From NCBI RefSeq assembly GCF_020884795.1, contig NZ_BBZF01000020.1:225261-289260 (forward strand): 64,000 bases of DNA, in the 5' to 3' direction. The notes under the pieces are model-generated. The model worked only from the letters and a program-made list of their open reading frames with translations, had not been told where the DNA came from and searched no databases. The translations under genes were made by a program, and so were the position numbers. Shown here one piece after another: positions 47,844-56,765 of the stretch; position 1 is the stretch's first letter, and each line of letters begins with the position of its first letter. The stretch is from Micromonospora okii (lineage in GTDB: Bacteria > Actinomycetota > Actinomycetes > Mycobacteriales > Micromonosporaceae).

Positions 47844-49373
47844 CTATCGGTAGTGCCGAACCTGCCCGATCACCGGAACCAGACCGAGCGCGAACAGTGC
47901 CTGGAGCAGCACGACGCTGCCCAGGTAGAGCGAGGTGTCGGCGAGCGCGTCGCCGTCCTGTCCGAACAGCGGCGCGACGCCGAGCAGGGCGCCGACCCCG
48001 GTGTGCAGCACGACGACGGCGGTCATGGACAGGCACAGCCAGCCGTACCGGCCCCGGCCGACCAGCAGGAAGGCCAGGTAGTAGGCGCCGGCGAGGGCCA
48101 CGTGCGCGGCCGTCATCGCCACCCCGGCGGCCGAGAGCAGGCCCGCGAGGGAGAGCCCGATCAGGAGCGGCACGCTCAGCACCGCCGGCAGGGCGAGGCA
48201 GGCCGCCATCTCCCGGCCGATCGTGCGCCAGATTCCGGCGGCGAAGACGCCCGGGGTGTGGGTGCGCTTCGACAGCGCGACCGCGACCGCCCAGAACCGG
48301 CTGGTCCGCCACTCCACGAACCCCATGGAGAGGATCAGCGGCAGCGCCGCCGCCGCGACGTCCAGCCGGCCCAGCAGGTAGGGCGCCTGGGCGTGGAAGA
48401 GCAGCACCGCCGAGCAGAGCCCGTAACCGGCGACGCCGAGCAGCGTGGACGCCGGCGGCCAGAGCGGGTCGCGGGGCGTCGCCTCCTCGGCGCGGGCGGC
48501 GGTCTGGGCGGCCCAGAGCGCCGCGGCGAGGGTCGCCAGCACGCCGAGCGCCGCCGTGCCCACGGCCCACCGTTGCAGCGTCGGGCCGCCGAGGAGCAGG
48601 TAGACCGCCCCGAACAGGAAGGCCGGCAGCATCGCCAGGGCCAGCCACAGCTCGCGCCGGTAGAAGGTCAGCAGCGTGCCGGCCAACTGGTACGCCAACT
48701 GGAAGACCATCATCGCGGCGAGCGCCAGGCCGCCGTACGGCAGCACCGCGCCGCCGGCCACCGCGCCGAGCACGGGCGCGGTCAGCGCGGCGATCCGCAG
48801 CAGCCGGCTCGCCGACCGGGGCCGGCCGAGGCCGAGCAGGCGGTACGCCGCGTAGGCGAGCACGCCCGAGTAGACCCAGCCGAGCGTCCCGGCGAGGATC
48901 AGCCCGAGCACCAGACCCGGTCGGCCGACGACCGCCAGCACGGCTGGGAACGCGGCGCTGGGCAGCACGTAGAGCAGGCCGTGCGAGATCGTCCGCAGGT
49001 CGTCGCGGCCGTTGCGGGTCGCCGGTGAGGCGCGTACCGGATGGGCGTCCGGCTGGATGGGCCCCATCCGCCGGTACACCTCGGAGGCGAGGACGAAGAC
49101 GTCGCGGTAGCCGTACTCCACCTGGGCGGTCCGGTCGGTGTGCCCGTCGGCCTCCAGCGCGGCGGCGACCTGGAGCGCGTCGATGGCGCGGGTCAGTTGG
49201 GGCCGGACCCGCTCGACCAGGTCGTCGACCGGGTCGGTGGAGATCTTCGGCAGCAGGACGGTGTGGCCGGGCTCGTCCGCCCGGGGGCCGCCGCGCGGTG
49301 CCGCCTCGGCGGTCATCGTCGCGACGGACGGGAAGAGGGGGTCGGTGACGTCGGCGTCCCGGAAGGAGGTCAT
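47844..49373 (-). CDS. Polytopic membrane protein in PelG position
   Basis: 509-aa protein: cytoplasmic N-terminal region of about 120 residues (helical, charged, ALQVAAALEADG, VEYGYRDVFVLASEVYRRM), then some twelve hydrophobic segments to the C-terminus (GLLYVLPSAAFPAVLAVVGR through SLYLGSVVLLQALFALGLVP). Architecture and position directly after a PelF-like glycosyltransferase match PelG, the MOP-family exporter of the Pel polysaccharide system, but sequence identity cannot be shown by eye. The ATG overlaps the GT stop by four bases and has GGAGG upstream. Confidence 0.75.
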   Translation of the reverse strand: MTSFRDADVTDPLFPSVATMTAEAAPRGGPRADEPGHTVLLPKISTDPVDDLVERVRPQLTRAIDALQVAAALEADGHTDRTAQVEYGYRDVFVLASEVYRRMGPIQPDAHPVRASPATRNGRDDLRTISHGLLYVLPSAAFPAVLAVVGRPGLVLGLILAGTLGWVYSGVLAYAAYRLLGLGRPRSASRLLRIAALTAPVLGAVAGGAVLPYGGLALAAMMVFQLAYQLAGTLLTFYRRELWLALAMLPAFLFGAVYLLLGGPTLQRWAVGTAALGVLATLAAALWAAQTAARAEEATPRDPLWPPASTLLGVAGYGLCSAVLLFHAQAPYLLGRLDVAAAALPLILSMGFVEWRTSRFWAVAVALSKRTHTPGVFAAGIWRTIGREMAACLALPAVLSVPLLIGLSLAGLLSAAGVAMTAAHVALAGAYYLAFLLVGRGRYGWLCLSMTAVVVLHTGVGALLGVAPLFGQDGDALADTSLYLGSVVLLQALFALGLVPVIGQVRHYR

Positions 49374-51085
49374 CCCCGGCCGCCGGTGGGGCGCAGCAGC
49401 CCGAGGCTCGGCTCGCCGTTCCCGCGCGGCGCCAGCGGCGGCCACTCGGACGAGTTGGGCGCGTGACGCGGCGGGTAGGCGGTGGTCGAGTACTGCTCGG
49501 GGCCGCGCGGGCGGGGCACGCGGGCCGGGACGGGCGCCACCCCCGGCCGGATCTTGCGGTCCGGCACCTTGACCCAGCCCTGCGCCTGGCCGCGCAGGTG
49601 CTTCGGCGGGGTGGACGCCGTGGGCGGCGTGGCGAGCCCCTCGTAGATGTTGCGGTACGCCTGGAGCGAGCGTTGCAGGGTGAACTTCTCCAGGACCCGG
49701 GCGCGGGCGACCGCGCCGAGGCGCAGCCGCAGCTCCCGGTCGCGCAGCATCCGCACGCAGGCGTCGGCGACGGCGGCGACGTCCCTCGGCGCGACGACGA
49801 ACCCGGTGTCCCCGACCGCCTCGGCCACACCGCCGACGTTGGTGCAGACGGTCGGCCGACCGCACGCCATCGCCTCCACCACCGTGTACGGGAAGCCCTC
49901 GGAGATGCTGGTCAGCGCGACCAGGCTGCCGGCGTGGTACGCCTCGACGGCACTGCCGACCCGCCCCTCCAGCGTGGCGTGCCCCGTCAGCCCGAGTTCG
50001 TCGATCAGCGCCTGGCAGCTCTCGTGATAGACCTTGTTGGCGGCCGGCGTACCGCCGAAGATGCGCAGCCGGGCGGCGGGGATCTCCGCGCGGACCAGCG
50101 CGTACGCCCGGATCAGGGTGTGCAGGTCCTTGAGCGGGTCGATGCGGCCCATGAAGGAGATGGTCGGCACCTCCGGCTCGCTCGCCGCCGGCGGGAACTC
50201 GTCCGGGTCGACGCCGTTGTACATCGTCCACATCCGCTCGGGGTCGGCGCCATTGTGCAACTGCCAGCGCCGGTTGTACTGCGAGTGCGGCGCCAGCGCG
50301 CCGGTGATCAGGTACGCCGCGCCCGCGAGGGAGCGGAAGAAGCTCAGCACCAGCACCCGCACCGGGTGCGGCGCGTCGTCGTGCAGGTAGGAGATGTAGC
50401 GCTCGCGGAGGTAGATGCCGTGTTCCGAGAGGACCAACGGGGTGCCGTAGGTCCAGGTCGCGGCCATGCCGACGAGCGTGGCGAGGCCGTTCATCGACGA
50501 GTGGACGATGTCGGCGCGCACCGGCGGCGCGCTCAGCGGGCGCAGCATGTGCGAGATGAGCCAGGCCGCCTCCAGCGCGTCGGCGACGGTGGGCGCGGGC
50601 CCGGTCTCGTGGACGCGCAGGGTGTGCCAGGCCTCCAGCATCATCCGCAGCGCGTCGTTGGAGAGCAGGCCCGCGCTCAGGTCGCCCCCGCCGGCGGAGT
50701 ACTCGAACATGCCGCGCAGGGCGAGCAGGAAGGTGCTCCGGTTGAGCGCGCCCGCCCGGGAGCGGGTCGACTCCAGGGGGGTGACCAGGGCCCGCAGGAA
50801 CACCTCGTAGGACTCGATGAACTCCGCGCCCGGTCGCCCGGACGGGACCAGCACCCCCCGCTGGGGGCGGCGGCCCGGAGGCCGGCCGCCCCACAACGGG
50901 ATCGAGTGCACTCGGTCAAGATTCGCCGGCCGGTCGAAGACCGGCGTCTCGGTGCCGTCCACGGTGAGGGCCACGACCTCCCACCGGTAGTCCGGCATGC
51001 CCCGGATGAGCTGCTCGCACCAGATGCTCACGCCGCCCATGGCGTAGGGGTAGGTCCCCTCCGAGACCAGAGCGATCTTCACCAA
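49370..51085 (-). CDS. PelF-like GT4 glycosyltransferase (DUF3492)
   Basis: 571-aa GT-B enzyme of the PelF group, which polymerises UDP-linked hexosamine in Pel-type systems. The N-terminal DUF3492 part has SEGTYPYAMGGVSIWCEQLI at residues 8-27 and a long insertion to residue 200; LVLSEHGIYLRERYISYLHD follows. The donor domain has FMGRIDPLKDLHTLIRAYAL near 300 and the EX7E region SISEGFPYTVVEAMACGRPT near 395. The C-terminal 100 residues are a basic, Pro-rich tail. It is followed by the PelG-like membrane protein (4-nt overlap) and preceded by the Agd3-like deacetylase. Confidence 0.88.
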   Translation of the reverse strand: MVKIALVSEGTYPYAMGGVSIWCEQLIRGMPDYRWEVVALTVDGTETPVFDRPANLDRVHSIPLWGGRPPGRRPQRGVLVPSGRPGAEFIESYEVFLRALVTPLESTRSRAGALNRSTFLLALRGMFEYSAGGGDLSAGLLSNDALRMMLEAWHTLRVHETGPAPTVADALEAAWLISHMLRPLSAPPVRADIVHSSMNGLATLVGMAATWTYGTPLVLSEHGIYLRERYISYLHDDAPHPVRVLVLSFFRSLAGAAYLITGALAPHSQYNRRWQLHNGADPERMWTMYNGVDPDEFPPAASEPEVPTISFMGRIDPLKDLHTLIRAYALVRAEIPAARLRIFGGTPAANKVYHESCQALIDELGLTGHATLEGRVGSAVEAYHAGSLVALTSISEGFPYTVVEAMACGRPTVCTNVGGVAEAVGDTGFVVAPRDVAAVADACVRMLRDRELRLRLGAVARARVLEKFTLQRSLQAYRNIYEGLATPPTASTPPKHLRGQAQGWVKVPDRKIRPGVAPVPARVPRPRGPEQYSTTAYPPRHAPNSSEWPPLAPRGNGEPSLGLLRPTGGRG

Positions 51086-51128
51086 TTGCTCCCGTTCACC
51101 TTCACTTGCTGGCTGTAGCCGTCCGGCC

Positions 51129-53264
51129 CTACGGGCGGGGAGCGGCGTCGAACGTCACTGCGGTGTTCGCCACGAGCGTCACCGGCACGGTCACGTTGCT
51201 GCCGTACGTGGTGGCACCCGTGGTGGCCGTGCTCACGCCGCCCAGCCGGAGCGAGCCGGCGGCCGGCGAGGTGACCGTGATCTGACCGGTGGTCCGGTCG
51301 TAGATCGCCTCGGCCCCGGCGGTGAGGGCCGCGGAGTGGGCGTTGGTCGCCTTGGTGTACGCGGCGATGTCCGGCCACGCCGAGTTGATCAGCGGCACCG
51401 AGTAGAGGGAGTCGTACTTGTCCACCACGTCCTTGACCCAGTCGGTGACCAGGCTCTTGCCGGCGCCGTAGTCACGGACGTTGGCGACGTGGAACGTGTG
51501 CGAGTAGATCGAGCCGGACGCCACGTGCTGGAGCCCGATCCCGGCCTCGTAGTCCAGCACCTGTGCGTAGGTGCGGTTGGTGGGCCAGTAGGGGAAGAGC
51601 CCGTCCGGGCCGTAGAAGGAGTTGTAGAAGACGGTCTGCTCCGCCGGGCTGGTGGTGTGGTAGGCGATGTTCGTCGGCCAGCACGGCACCACCCCGACGC
51701 TCTGGTTCAGCGGGTGCGCGGTGGCCCCGTTGAAGTTCGCCGGCACGTGGCTGGCGAACGACATGTTGCCGGCCAGCGTGTTGATGCCGAGGTCCGCCGC
51801 GGCCTGCAGCAGCGCCGGGTTGGACGCGGCCAGCCCGTGGTCGGTCGGCGGGCCGGTGTCGTTGCTCGGGTCGTCGTTGTAGACGCCGAGGCCGGAGTAC
51901 TCGGGGGTCTTCAGCACGGTGCTCGGGGAGTTCAGCCCGATGTCGGCCCCCGCCGTGCGGTTCGTGTTGATCTCGTCGTAGGTGGTGGAGTAGTTCGTCG
52001 AGTTGAGCTCGGGGTGGTTGAACGTGTGGTTGATCCACCGGAAGTTGTTCTTGAGGCACTTCGTGGTGGCGGTCAGCGTGGTGGCGTCGCCGTTCGGGCT
52101 GCACGTGTCGCCGGCGAACGGGTCGATGTCCGCGCCGTTGTAGGCGATGTTGAAGGTGAAGCCGGAGGCGAGGGGGTGGGCGGTGCGCAGCGCGGTCTGC
52201 TGCGCGTCGAGGTTGACGGTGTCGTGCCCGCTGGCCTGGAAGCCGGGGAAGTACTCGACGGTGCCGTCCTCGCGGTAGCGGTCCGAGGTGTTGAACCAGT
52301 CGTCGATGTCGACGTTGAGGTGGTGCTTCCGCTCACCGAGGTGCAGGCCCTTGGTCGCCCACCGGAACAGGCCGTAGACCAGCAGGTCGGAGTGGAGCAG
52401 GTACTGGTTCGAGGTGAACGTCAGCGCGATGCGCTCCCGGCCGTCCGGGGCGGTGGTGCGCACGCCCAGCACGTCCGAGCCGTTGGTCAACAGGGCGTCG
52501 GCGCTGCAACCGGGCCTGATCGAGGTGCGGTAGACGTACGACTGCGCCACCGGAATCTGCGCGGCGCTGTTGAGGTAGTCGAAGACCCCGGCGCCGTTGC
52601 TGGTCAGCGAGAGGGACAGGGGCGTGTCGCCGACCGCGACCTCACCGTTGGAGTTGAGGCAGTAGTCCTCCGGCCAGGTTCCGTAGCTGGTGTAGAGGGC
52701 GACCTGCCGGACCTTGAAATTGCGCTCGTAGGCCCAGAGGGTGTTCCACTCCGTGTTCGTCAGGCCGCTGATGAAGCTTCCGCCGGACTGGACGAGCTGC
52801 ATGCTGTTGGTGAGCAGGATCGCGTTGTACTTGCCGACGCCGTCGGGGCGGACGAGCGTGCCGGGGGTGAGCGAGTCGGTGGCGGTGTAGAGGATGTCGT
52901 AGGGCGCGCCGACCCGCTTCAGGGTGGTGGTGAGCGTGGCGACACCGAAGTCCGCCGGGTCGGTGGCCACGATCAGCGACCGGAGCGCGACCTTGTCGTT
53001 GAGCGCCTGGGTGCCGACGCCGCTGCCGGGGCCCTGCTTGGGCTCGGCGACCTTGACGGTGCCCGACTTCCTGGGCAGCGGGCCGGGGCGGGCCTCCTTC
53101 TTGGCCGCGACCTGGCCGAGGCCGGGTGCGGTCGGCGGCTGGGCGGGCTCGGCCGGCGGCCGGGCGAGGCCCGGAGCCTGGGTGCCGAGGACGACGGTGA
53201 GCGCGGTCAACCCGGCGAGGGCGAGTCGTGTGGCGCGACGGGGCGCAGGTCCGGTGGGGACCAT
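51129..53264 (-). CDS. Agd3-like (CE18-type) exported polysaccharide deacetylase
   Basis: 711-aa exported protein. A signal peptide covers residues 1-34 (RRATRLALAGLTALTVVLGT), followed by a Pro/Lys-rich linker. Residues 95-300 fit the N-terminal domains of Agd3, and the deacetylase core starts at HHLNVDIDDWF with Asp319, Asp321 and Asp322; the metal His pair is His413-x3-His417 in NHTFNHPEL. Agd3 of Aspergillus deacetylates GalNAc polymer, as PelA does. A GGAGG site eight bases before ATG 53264 fixes the start. It is the first gene of the operon, 43 nt before the GT. Confidence 0.85.
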   Translation of the reverse strand: MVPTGPAPRRATRLALAGLTALTVVLGTQAPGLARPPAEPAQPPTAPGLGQVAAKKEARPGPLPRKSGTVKVAEPKQGPGSGVGTQALNDKVALRSLIVATDPADFGVATLTTTLKRVGAPYDILYTATDSLTPGTLVRPDGVGKYNAILLTNSMQLVQSGGSFISGLTNTEWNTLWAYERNFKVRQVALYTSYGTWPEDYCLNSNGEVAVGDTPLSLSLTSNGAGVFDYLNSAAQIPVAQSYVYRTSIRPGCSADALLTNGSDVLGVRTTAPDGRERIALTFTSNQYLLHSDLLVYGLFRWATKGLHLGERKHHLNVDIDDWFNTSDRYREDGTVEYFPGFQASGHDTVNLDAQQTALRTAHPLASGFTFNIAYNGADIDPFAGDTCSPNGDATTLTATTKCLKNNFRWINHTFNHPELNSTNYSTTYDEINTNRTAGADIGLNSPSTVLKTPEYSGLGVYNDDPSNDTGPPTDHGLAASNPALLQAAADLGINTLAGNMSFASHVPANFNGATAHPLNQSVGVVPCWPTNIAYHTTSPAEQTVFYNSFYGPDGLFPYWPTNRTYAQVLDYEAGIGLQHVASGSIYSHTFHVANVRDYGAGKSLVTDWVKDVVDKYDSLYSVPLINSAWPDIAAYTKATNAHSAALTAGAEAIYDRTTGQITVTSPAAGSLRLGGVSTATTGATTYGSNVTVPVTLVANTAVTFDAAPRP

Positions 53265-53835
53265 GTAGTGACCTCCGATGAGGGGGGACCAGTGCCACTG
53301 TCCTGTGTGGACGGTGGATGCCGCCGCCGAAGGTAGCAATGAGCTTTTCGGATTCCGAAGTCCGAAGAGTGTCGCATGTAGAGCATTGACGCAAGCCCGG
53401 TCGGGGTGTTAGTGCGGCCCGCCCCAAAGGGCCGCCACGGTAGTACATTTCGGTAAACCTGAATGGCGTTTTCGCCTGCACCGGCCGGGCTGAGCTGTTT
53501 TTTTTCGAGGCCGCAGAAATGCCTCATTCATGTTCACTTCACAAAGGGCGGGGCCTGCCCTGGTGAAAATTCCATGCCCGGTCGGACCGAACCGGCATAA
53601 AACGCCGCTCTCCACGCTCGGCACGGCCGATTGCCGTGCGGCAAGTGTGGCCATTCGGATTAGCGGGGCCGGCACGTTGGACCGACCACCGTATCAACCC
53701 GACGGCCGATCGCGGCGGAGCCGGAAGCCGGCGCGGCGCGGGGCCGGTGAGTCGGAAACTGGCGCGGCGGGGGCCGGCGAGCCCGAAGCCGGCGCGGCGG
53801 GGGGGCCGGGCCGCATCCCCCGGGCGGCGGGTGCC
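53265..53835 (-). promoter_or_regulatory. Long AT-rich leader and promoter region of the exopolysaccharide operon
   Basis: 571 nt without a gene. On the minus strand it contains, in order towards the operon, a run of eight A (53500-53507 region), the stem GCGGCCC/GGGCCGC (about 53415-53440) and a TTCGGA/TCCGAA stem with CTTCGG loop (about 53345-53370), ending 43 nt before the GGAGG. The part 53450-53600 is far lower in GC than anything nearby. A cis-acting RNA or regulator site is likely, but no known riboswitch class could be matched. 53720-53815 is a degenerate GGCGCGGCGGGGGCC repeat. Confidence 0.5.
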
Positions 53836-55434
53836 TCAGCCCTCCCCCGCCGACGGGGTCTCGGGGTCGTCGATCACCGCGCCGGCGTGGAACACGACAC
53901 CGCCGAGGACGTCCCGCACGCCGTACCGGCGGTCGAGCCGCGCCCCGGCGAAGGTGACGTCGCCGTGGAACGAGGCGCGCCCCTCGGCACCAGGAAGCCG
54001 GAATACCGCCCCGGCGAAGGTGCTGCCGTCGAAGCGGGTGGCCCCGTGGAACTGGGCGCCCGTGAAGTCCGCGTGCCCGGCCCGGCATCCGCTGAGGTCG
54101 AGGTCGACCAGGGTCGCGCCGCACAGCGACAGGTCGATCTGCGGCCAGCGCCCCTCCTCGGCGGCGTCGGGCGCCGGCGTGGCCCGGCTGACCAGGGTCG
54201 TCGGGGCAGGGCGCAGGCGCGCGGCGAGCAGCCGCTGGGCGTCGCGGCGCAACTCGACCTCCCCCGCCTCGGCGGGGGTCAGCCCGCCCGTCACGGCGAA
54301 CGGCAGCGGCGCCCGCAGGTACCCGCACACGGCGTCGGCCACGCGTTGGCGCAGCTCCGGCCTGGCGTCGCCGAGCTCGCCGAGCGCCCGCAGCCCCGCC
54401 CGCCGGACGGCCGGATCGCGGTCGGCGAGCTGGCGGGAGTAGGGCGCGACCGACCCGTCGGCCACGAGCACGCGCGTGCCGTCCGGCCCCGGCGCGGGCG
54501 ACCAGCCCAGCGGCCAGCGCGACGGCCCGTCGTCTGCCGGGCCGGCCCATCGCGCGCCGTCGAGGCCCACGCCGGGCTGTTCGAGGTGCACCGGCCCGCC
54601 GAACCGGGCGTCCCGGAACGCCGCGTCCGCGCCGAACCGCGCCTTGCAGAACCAGGCGGGGCCGTCGAAGCGGGCACCGCGGAACGACACGTCCCCGACG
54701 AAGCGGGCCCCGTCGCCGCCCTCCTCCCAGCCCTGGTAGTCGCCCATCAGGACCGCGACGGGCCAATCCGGGTCGTCCTCGTTCGGCTCGTCCCACGGCG
54801 CGGGTCGGACGGCCTCGACGGCGTCCCAGGCCGGGTCGTCCTCCCACAGCTCGTCCTCACCCCGGCCGAACCAGGCCAGCCCCGCGAAGCCGACCCGATC
54901 GAAGCTGGCCGGGCCCCGGAACCGGGCACGCCCGAACCCGGCGTCGGCGGCGAACCGGGCCCCGTCGAACCGGGCCGGACCGTGGAAGACCGCACGGGCG
55001 AAGTCGGCCCCGCCGGTGAAGCGGGCGTCGGCGAACGACGTCGCCCCGAGGAACCGGGCGTCGGCGAAGCGGGCCCCGGCCAGCACGCAGCCGCCGAAGT
55101 CGGCGTCCACGAGGGTCGCGCCGGCCAGGTCGACGACGACCTCCGGCACCGCCCCGGCCCCGCCCGCCTCGACGGCGGCCTGGCGCAGCAGCCCGCCGAG
55201 CGCCCGCAGGGCCTCCCGGCGCGCTGCGGCGTCCTCGTCGCCCACCGCCGACACGGCGGGAGGGGTACGCAGGTGGGCGCAGATCGCCTCGGCCGCGTCC
55301 CGGCGCAGCGCCGGGTCGGCCGCGCCCCACTCCCCCAGCCGCCGCAGCGCCGCGTCCCGCCCCGCGCCGGTCGCCTCCGCCACCTGCCGGACGGCGACGC
55401 GAAACGCCTCGACGCCCACCTCCCCGACCGGCAC
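53836..55434 (-). CDS. Pentapeptide-repeat protein with HEAT-like segments
   Basis: 532-aa protein. Two arrays of A(D/R)F-type pentapeptide repeats (about residues 95-180 and 250-300, e.g. ARFADARFLGATSFADARF, and 440-500) form a right-handed quadrilateral helix. Between them are helical repeats (VRRAGLRALGELGDARPELR) of HEAT type, seen twice. GTG 55434 is chosen for its GGAGGGG site; the open frame runs far upstream but is not coding there. Such proteins are typical of Streptomyces and Micromonospora and have no established function; DNA-gyrase mimicry of the MfpA kind is only a guess. Confidence 0.8.
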   Translation of the reverse strand: MPVGEVGVEAFRVAVRQVAEATGAGRDAALRRLGEWGAADPALRRDAAEAICAHLRTPPAVSAVGDEDAAARREALRALGGLLRQAAVEAGGAGAVPEVVVDLAGATLVDADFGGCVLAGARFADARFLGATSFADARFTGGADFARAVFHGPARFDGARFAADAGFGRARFRGPASFDRVGFAGLAWFGRGEDELWEDDPAWDAVEAVRPAPWDEPNEDDPDWPVAVLMGDYQGWEEGGDGARFVGDVSFRGARFDGPAWFCKARFGADAAFRDARFGGPVHLEQPGVGLDGARWAGPADDGPSRWPLGWSPAPGPDGTRVLVADGSVAPYSRQLADRDPAVRRAGLRALGELGDARPELRQRVADAVCGYLRAPLPFAVTGGLTPAEAGEVELRRDAQRLLAARLRPAPTTLVSRATPAPDAAEEGRWPQIDLSLCGATLVDLDLSGCRAGHADFTGAQFHGATRFDGSTFAGAVFRLPGAEGRASFHGDVTFAGARLDRRYGVRDVLGGVVFHAGAVIDDPETPSAGEG

Positions 55435-55565
55435 GCGCCCCTCCAGACCCGGTGCGCGCAGCCCGCCACCGCCGTTGGCCGCCGGGGCTCTCCCCGGCGT
55501 ACCGGCGAGGATAGCGACGGGCGGCGACAGTCCGCCGCGCCGCGACGACCGCTCCTGCCCCGGGC

Positions 55566-56738
55566 TCAGACCTTGAGGAGGACCTTCGTGCAGTCGTCCT
55601 GCTTCTTCTGGAAGATCCGGTAGCCCTTCGCCGCGTCCTTCAACGGCATCCGGTGGCTGACGACGAAGCTGGGGTCGATCTCGCCGCGCCGGATGCGGTC
55701 GAGCAGCGGGCGGGTGTAGCGCTGGACGTGGCACTGGCCGGTGCGCATCACCAACGACCGGTTCATGAACGCGCCCATCGGGAACTTGTCGACGAAGCCC
55801 CCGTACGCGCCGACCACCGAGACGACCCCGCCGCTGCGGCAGGCGAGGATCGCCTGGCGCAGCGCGAACGGCCGCTCCGTCTCGGCCCGGACGGCCTGCT
55901 TGGCCCGGTCGTACGCGTAGAGGGCGGCGTTGCCGTGGTGACCCTCCAGGCCGACGGCGTCGATGCAGGCGTCCGGGCCCCGGCCGGCGGTCAACTCGGT
56001 CAGCGCGTCGCGCACGTCGGTGTCCTCGTAGTCGATGGTCTCCGCGCCGATGTGCTCCCGCGCCAGCCGCAGCCGGTACGGGTACCGGTCGATGACGATG
56101 ACCCGCTCCGCGCCGAGCAGCCGGGCGCTGGCGGCGGCGAACAGTCCCACCGGGCCGGCCCCCCACACGGCGACCACGTCGCCCGGGGTGATGTCGCACA
56201 TCTCCGCGCCCATGAAGCCGGTGGGGAACACGTCGGCGAGCAGCACCGCCTGGTCGTCGGGCACCTCGTCGGGCACCTTGACCGGCCCGACGTCGGCGAA
56301 CGGCACGCGGACGTACTCGGCCTGGCCACCGGCGTAGCCACCGAGCAGGTGGGAGTAGCCGAAGATGCCGGCCGGCGAGTGCCCCATGATCTTCTCGGCG
56401 AGCCCGGCGTTGGGGTTGGAGTTCTCGCAGACCGAGTAGAGGCCCCGCCGGCAGGAGGAGCAGCGCCCGCAGGCGATCGGGAACGGCACCACCACCCGGT
56501 CGCCGGGGCGCAGGTCGCGCACCTGCGGGCCGACCTCCACCACCTCGCCCACGAACTCGTGGCCGAGGATGTCGCCCTTGCGCATGGCGGGGATGTAGCC
56601 GTGGTAGAGGTGCAGGTCGGAGCCGCAGATCGCGGTCGTGGTGACGCGCACGATCGCGTCGCGGGCGTTCATGATGCTCGGGTCGGGCACGGTGGTGACC
56701 TTGACGCGGTCCCGGCCCGCCCAGACGGTGGCCTTCAT
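55566..56738 (-). CDS. Zinc-dependent alcohol/formaldehyde dehydrogenase-like protein
   Basis: 390-aa MDR enzyme of the glutathione-independent formaldehyde dehydrogenase type. Catalytic zinc ligands Cys38 (AICGSDLHLYHGYIP), His60-Glu61 (GHEFVGEVVEVG) are visible, and the structural zinc site has CGRCSSCRRGLYSVC. The NAD site is AVWGAGPVGLFAAASARLLG. Dismutase-like members keep NAD bound; here only dehydrogenase activity is suggested. ATG 56738. It is followed by the SRPBCC gene 27 nt away in the same direction. Confidence 0.87.
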   Translation of the reverse strand: MKATVWAGRDRVKVTTVPDPSIMNARDAIVRVTTTAICGSDLHLYHGYIPAMRKGDILGHEFVGEVVEVGPQVRDLRPGDRVVVPFPIACGRCSSCRRGLYSVCENSNPNAGLAEKIMGHSPAGIFGYSHLLGGYAGGQAEYVRVPFADVGPVKVPDEVPDDQAVLLADVFPTGFMGAEMCDITPGDVVAVWGAGPVGLFAAASARLLGAERVIVIDRYPYRLRLAREHIGAETIDYEDTDVRDALTELTAGRGPDACIDAVGLEGHHGNAALYAYDRAKQAVRAETERPFALRQAILACRSGGVVSVVGAYGGFVDKFPMGAFMNRSLVMRTGQCHVQRYTRPLLDRIRRGEIDPSFVVSHRMPLKDAAKGYRIFQKKQDDCTKVLLKV

Positions 56739-56765
56739 CCTTGCGGTCCTCTCGGTCGCGGGCGC

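Noticed and set aside
47803..49830. Long alternative frame across the PelF-like and membrane-protein genes
   Set aside because: Arg/Pro/Ala-rich with no motif; the two other frames contain the clear glycosyltransferase and transmembrane segments.
53265..53600. c-di-GMP-I or c-di-AMP riboswitch in the operon leader
   Set aside because: The conserved cores of these classes were looked for by eye and did not match; left as an unassigned structured leader.
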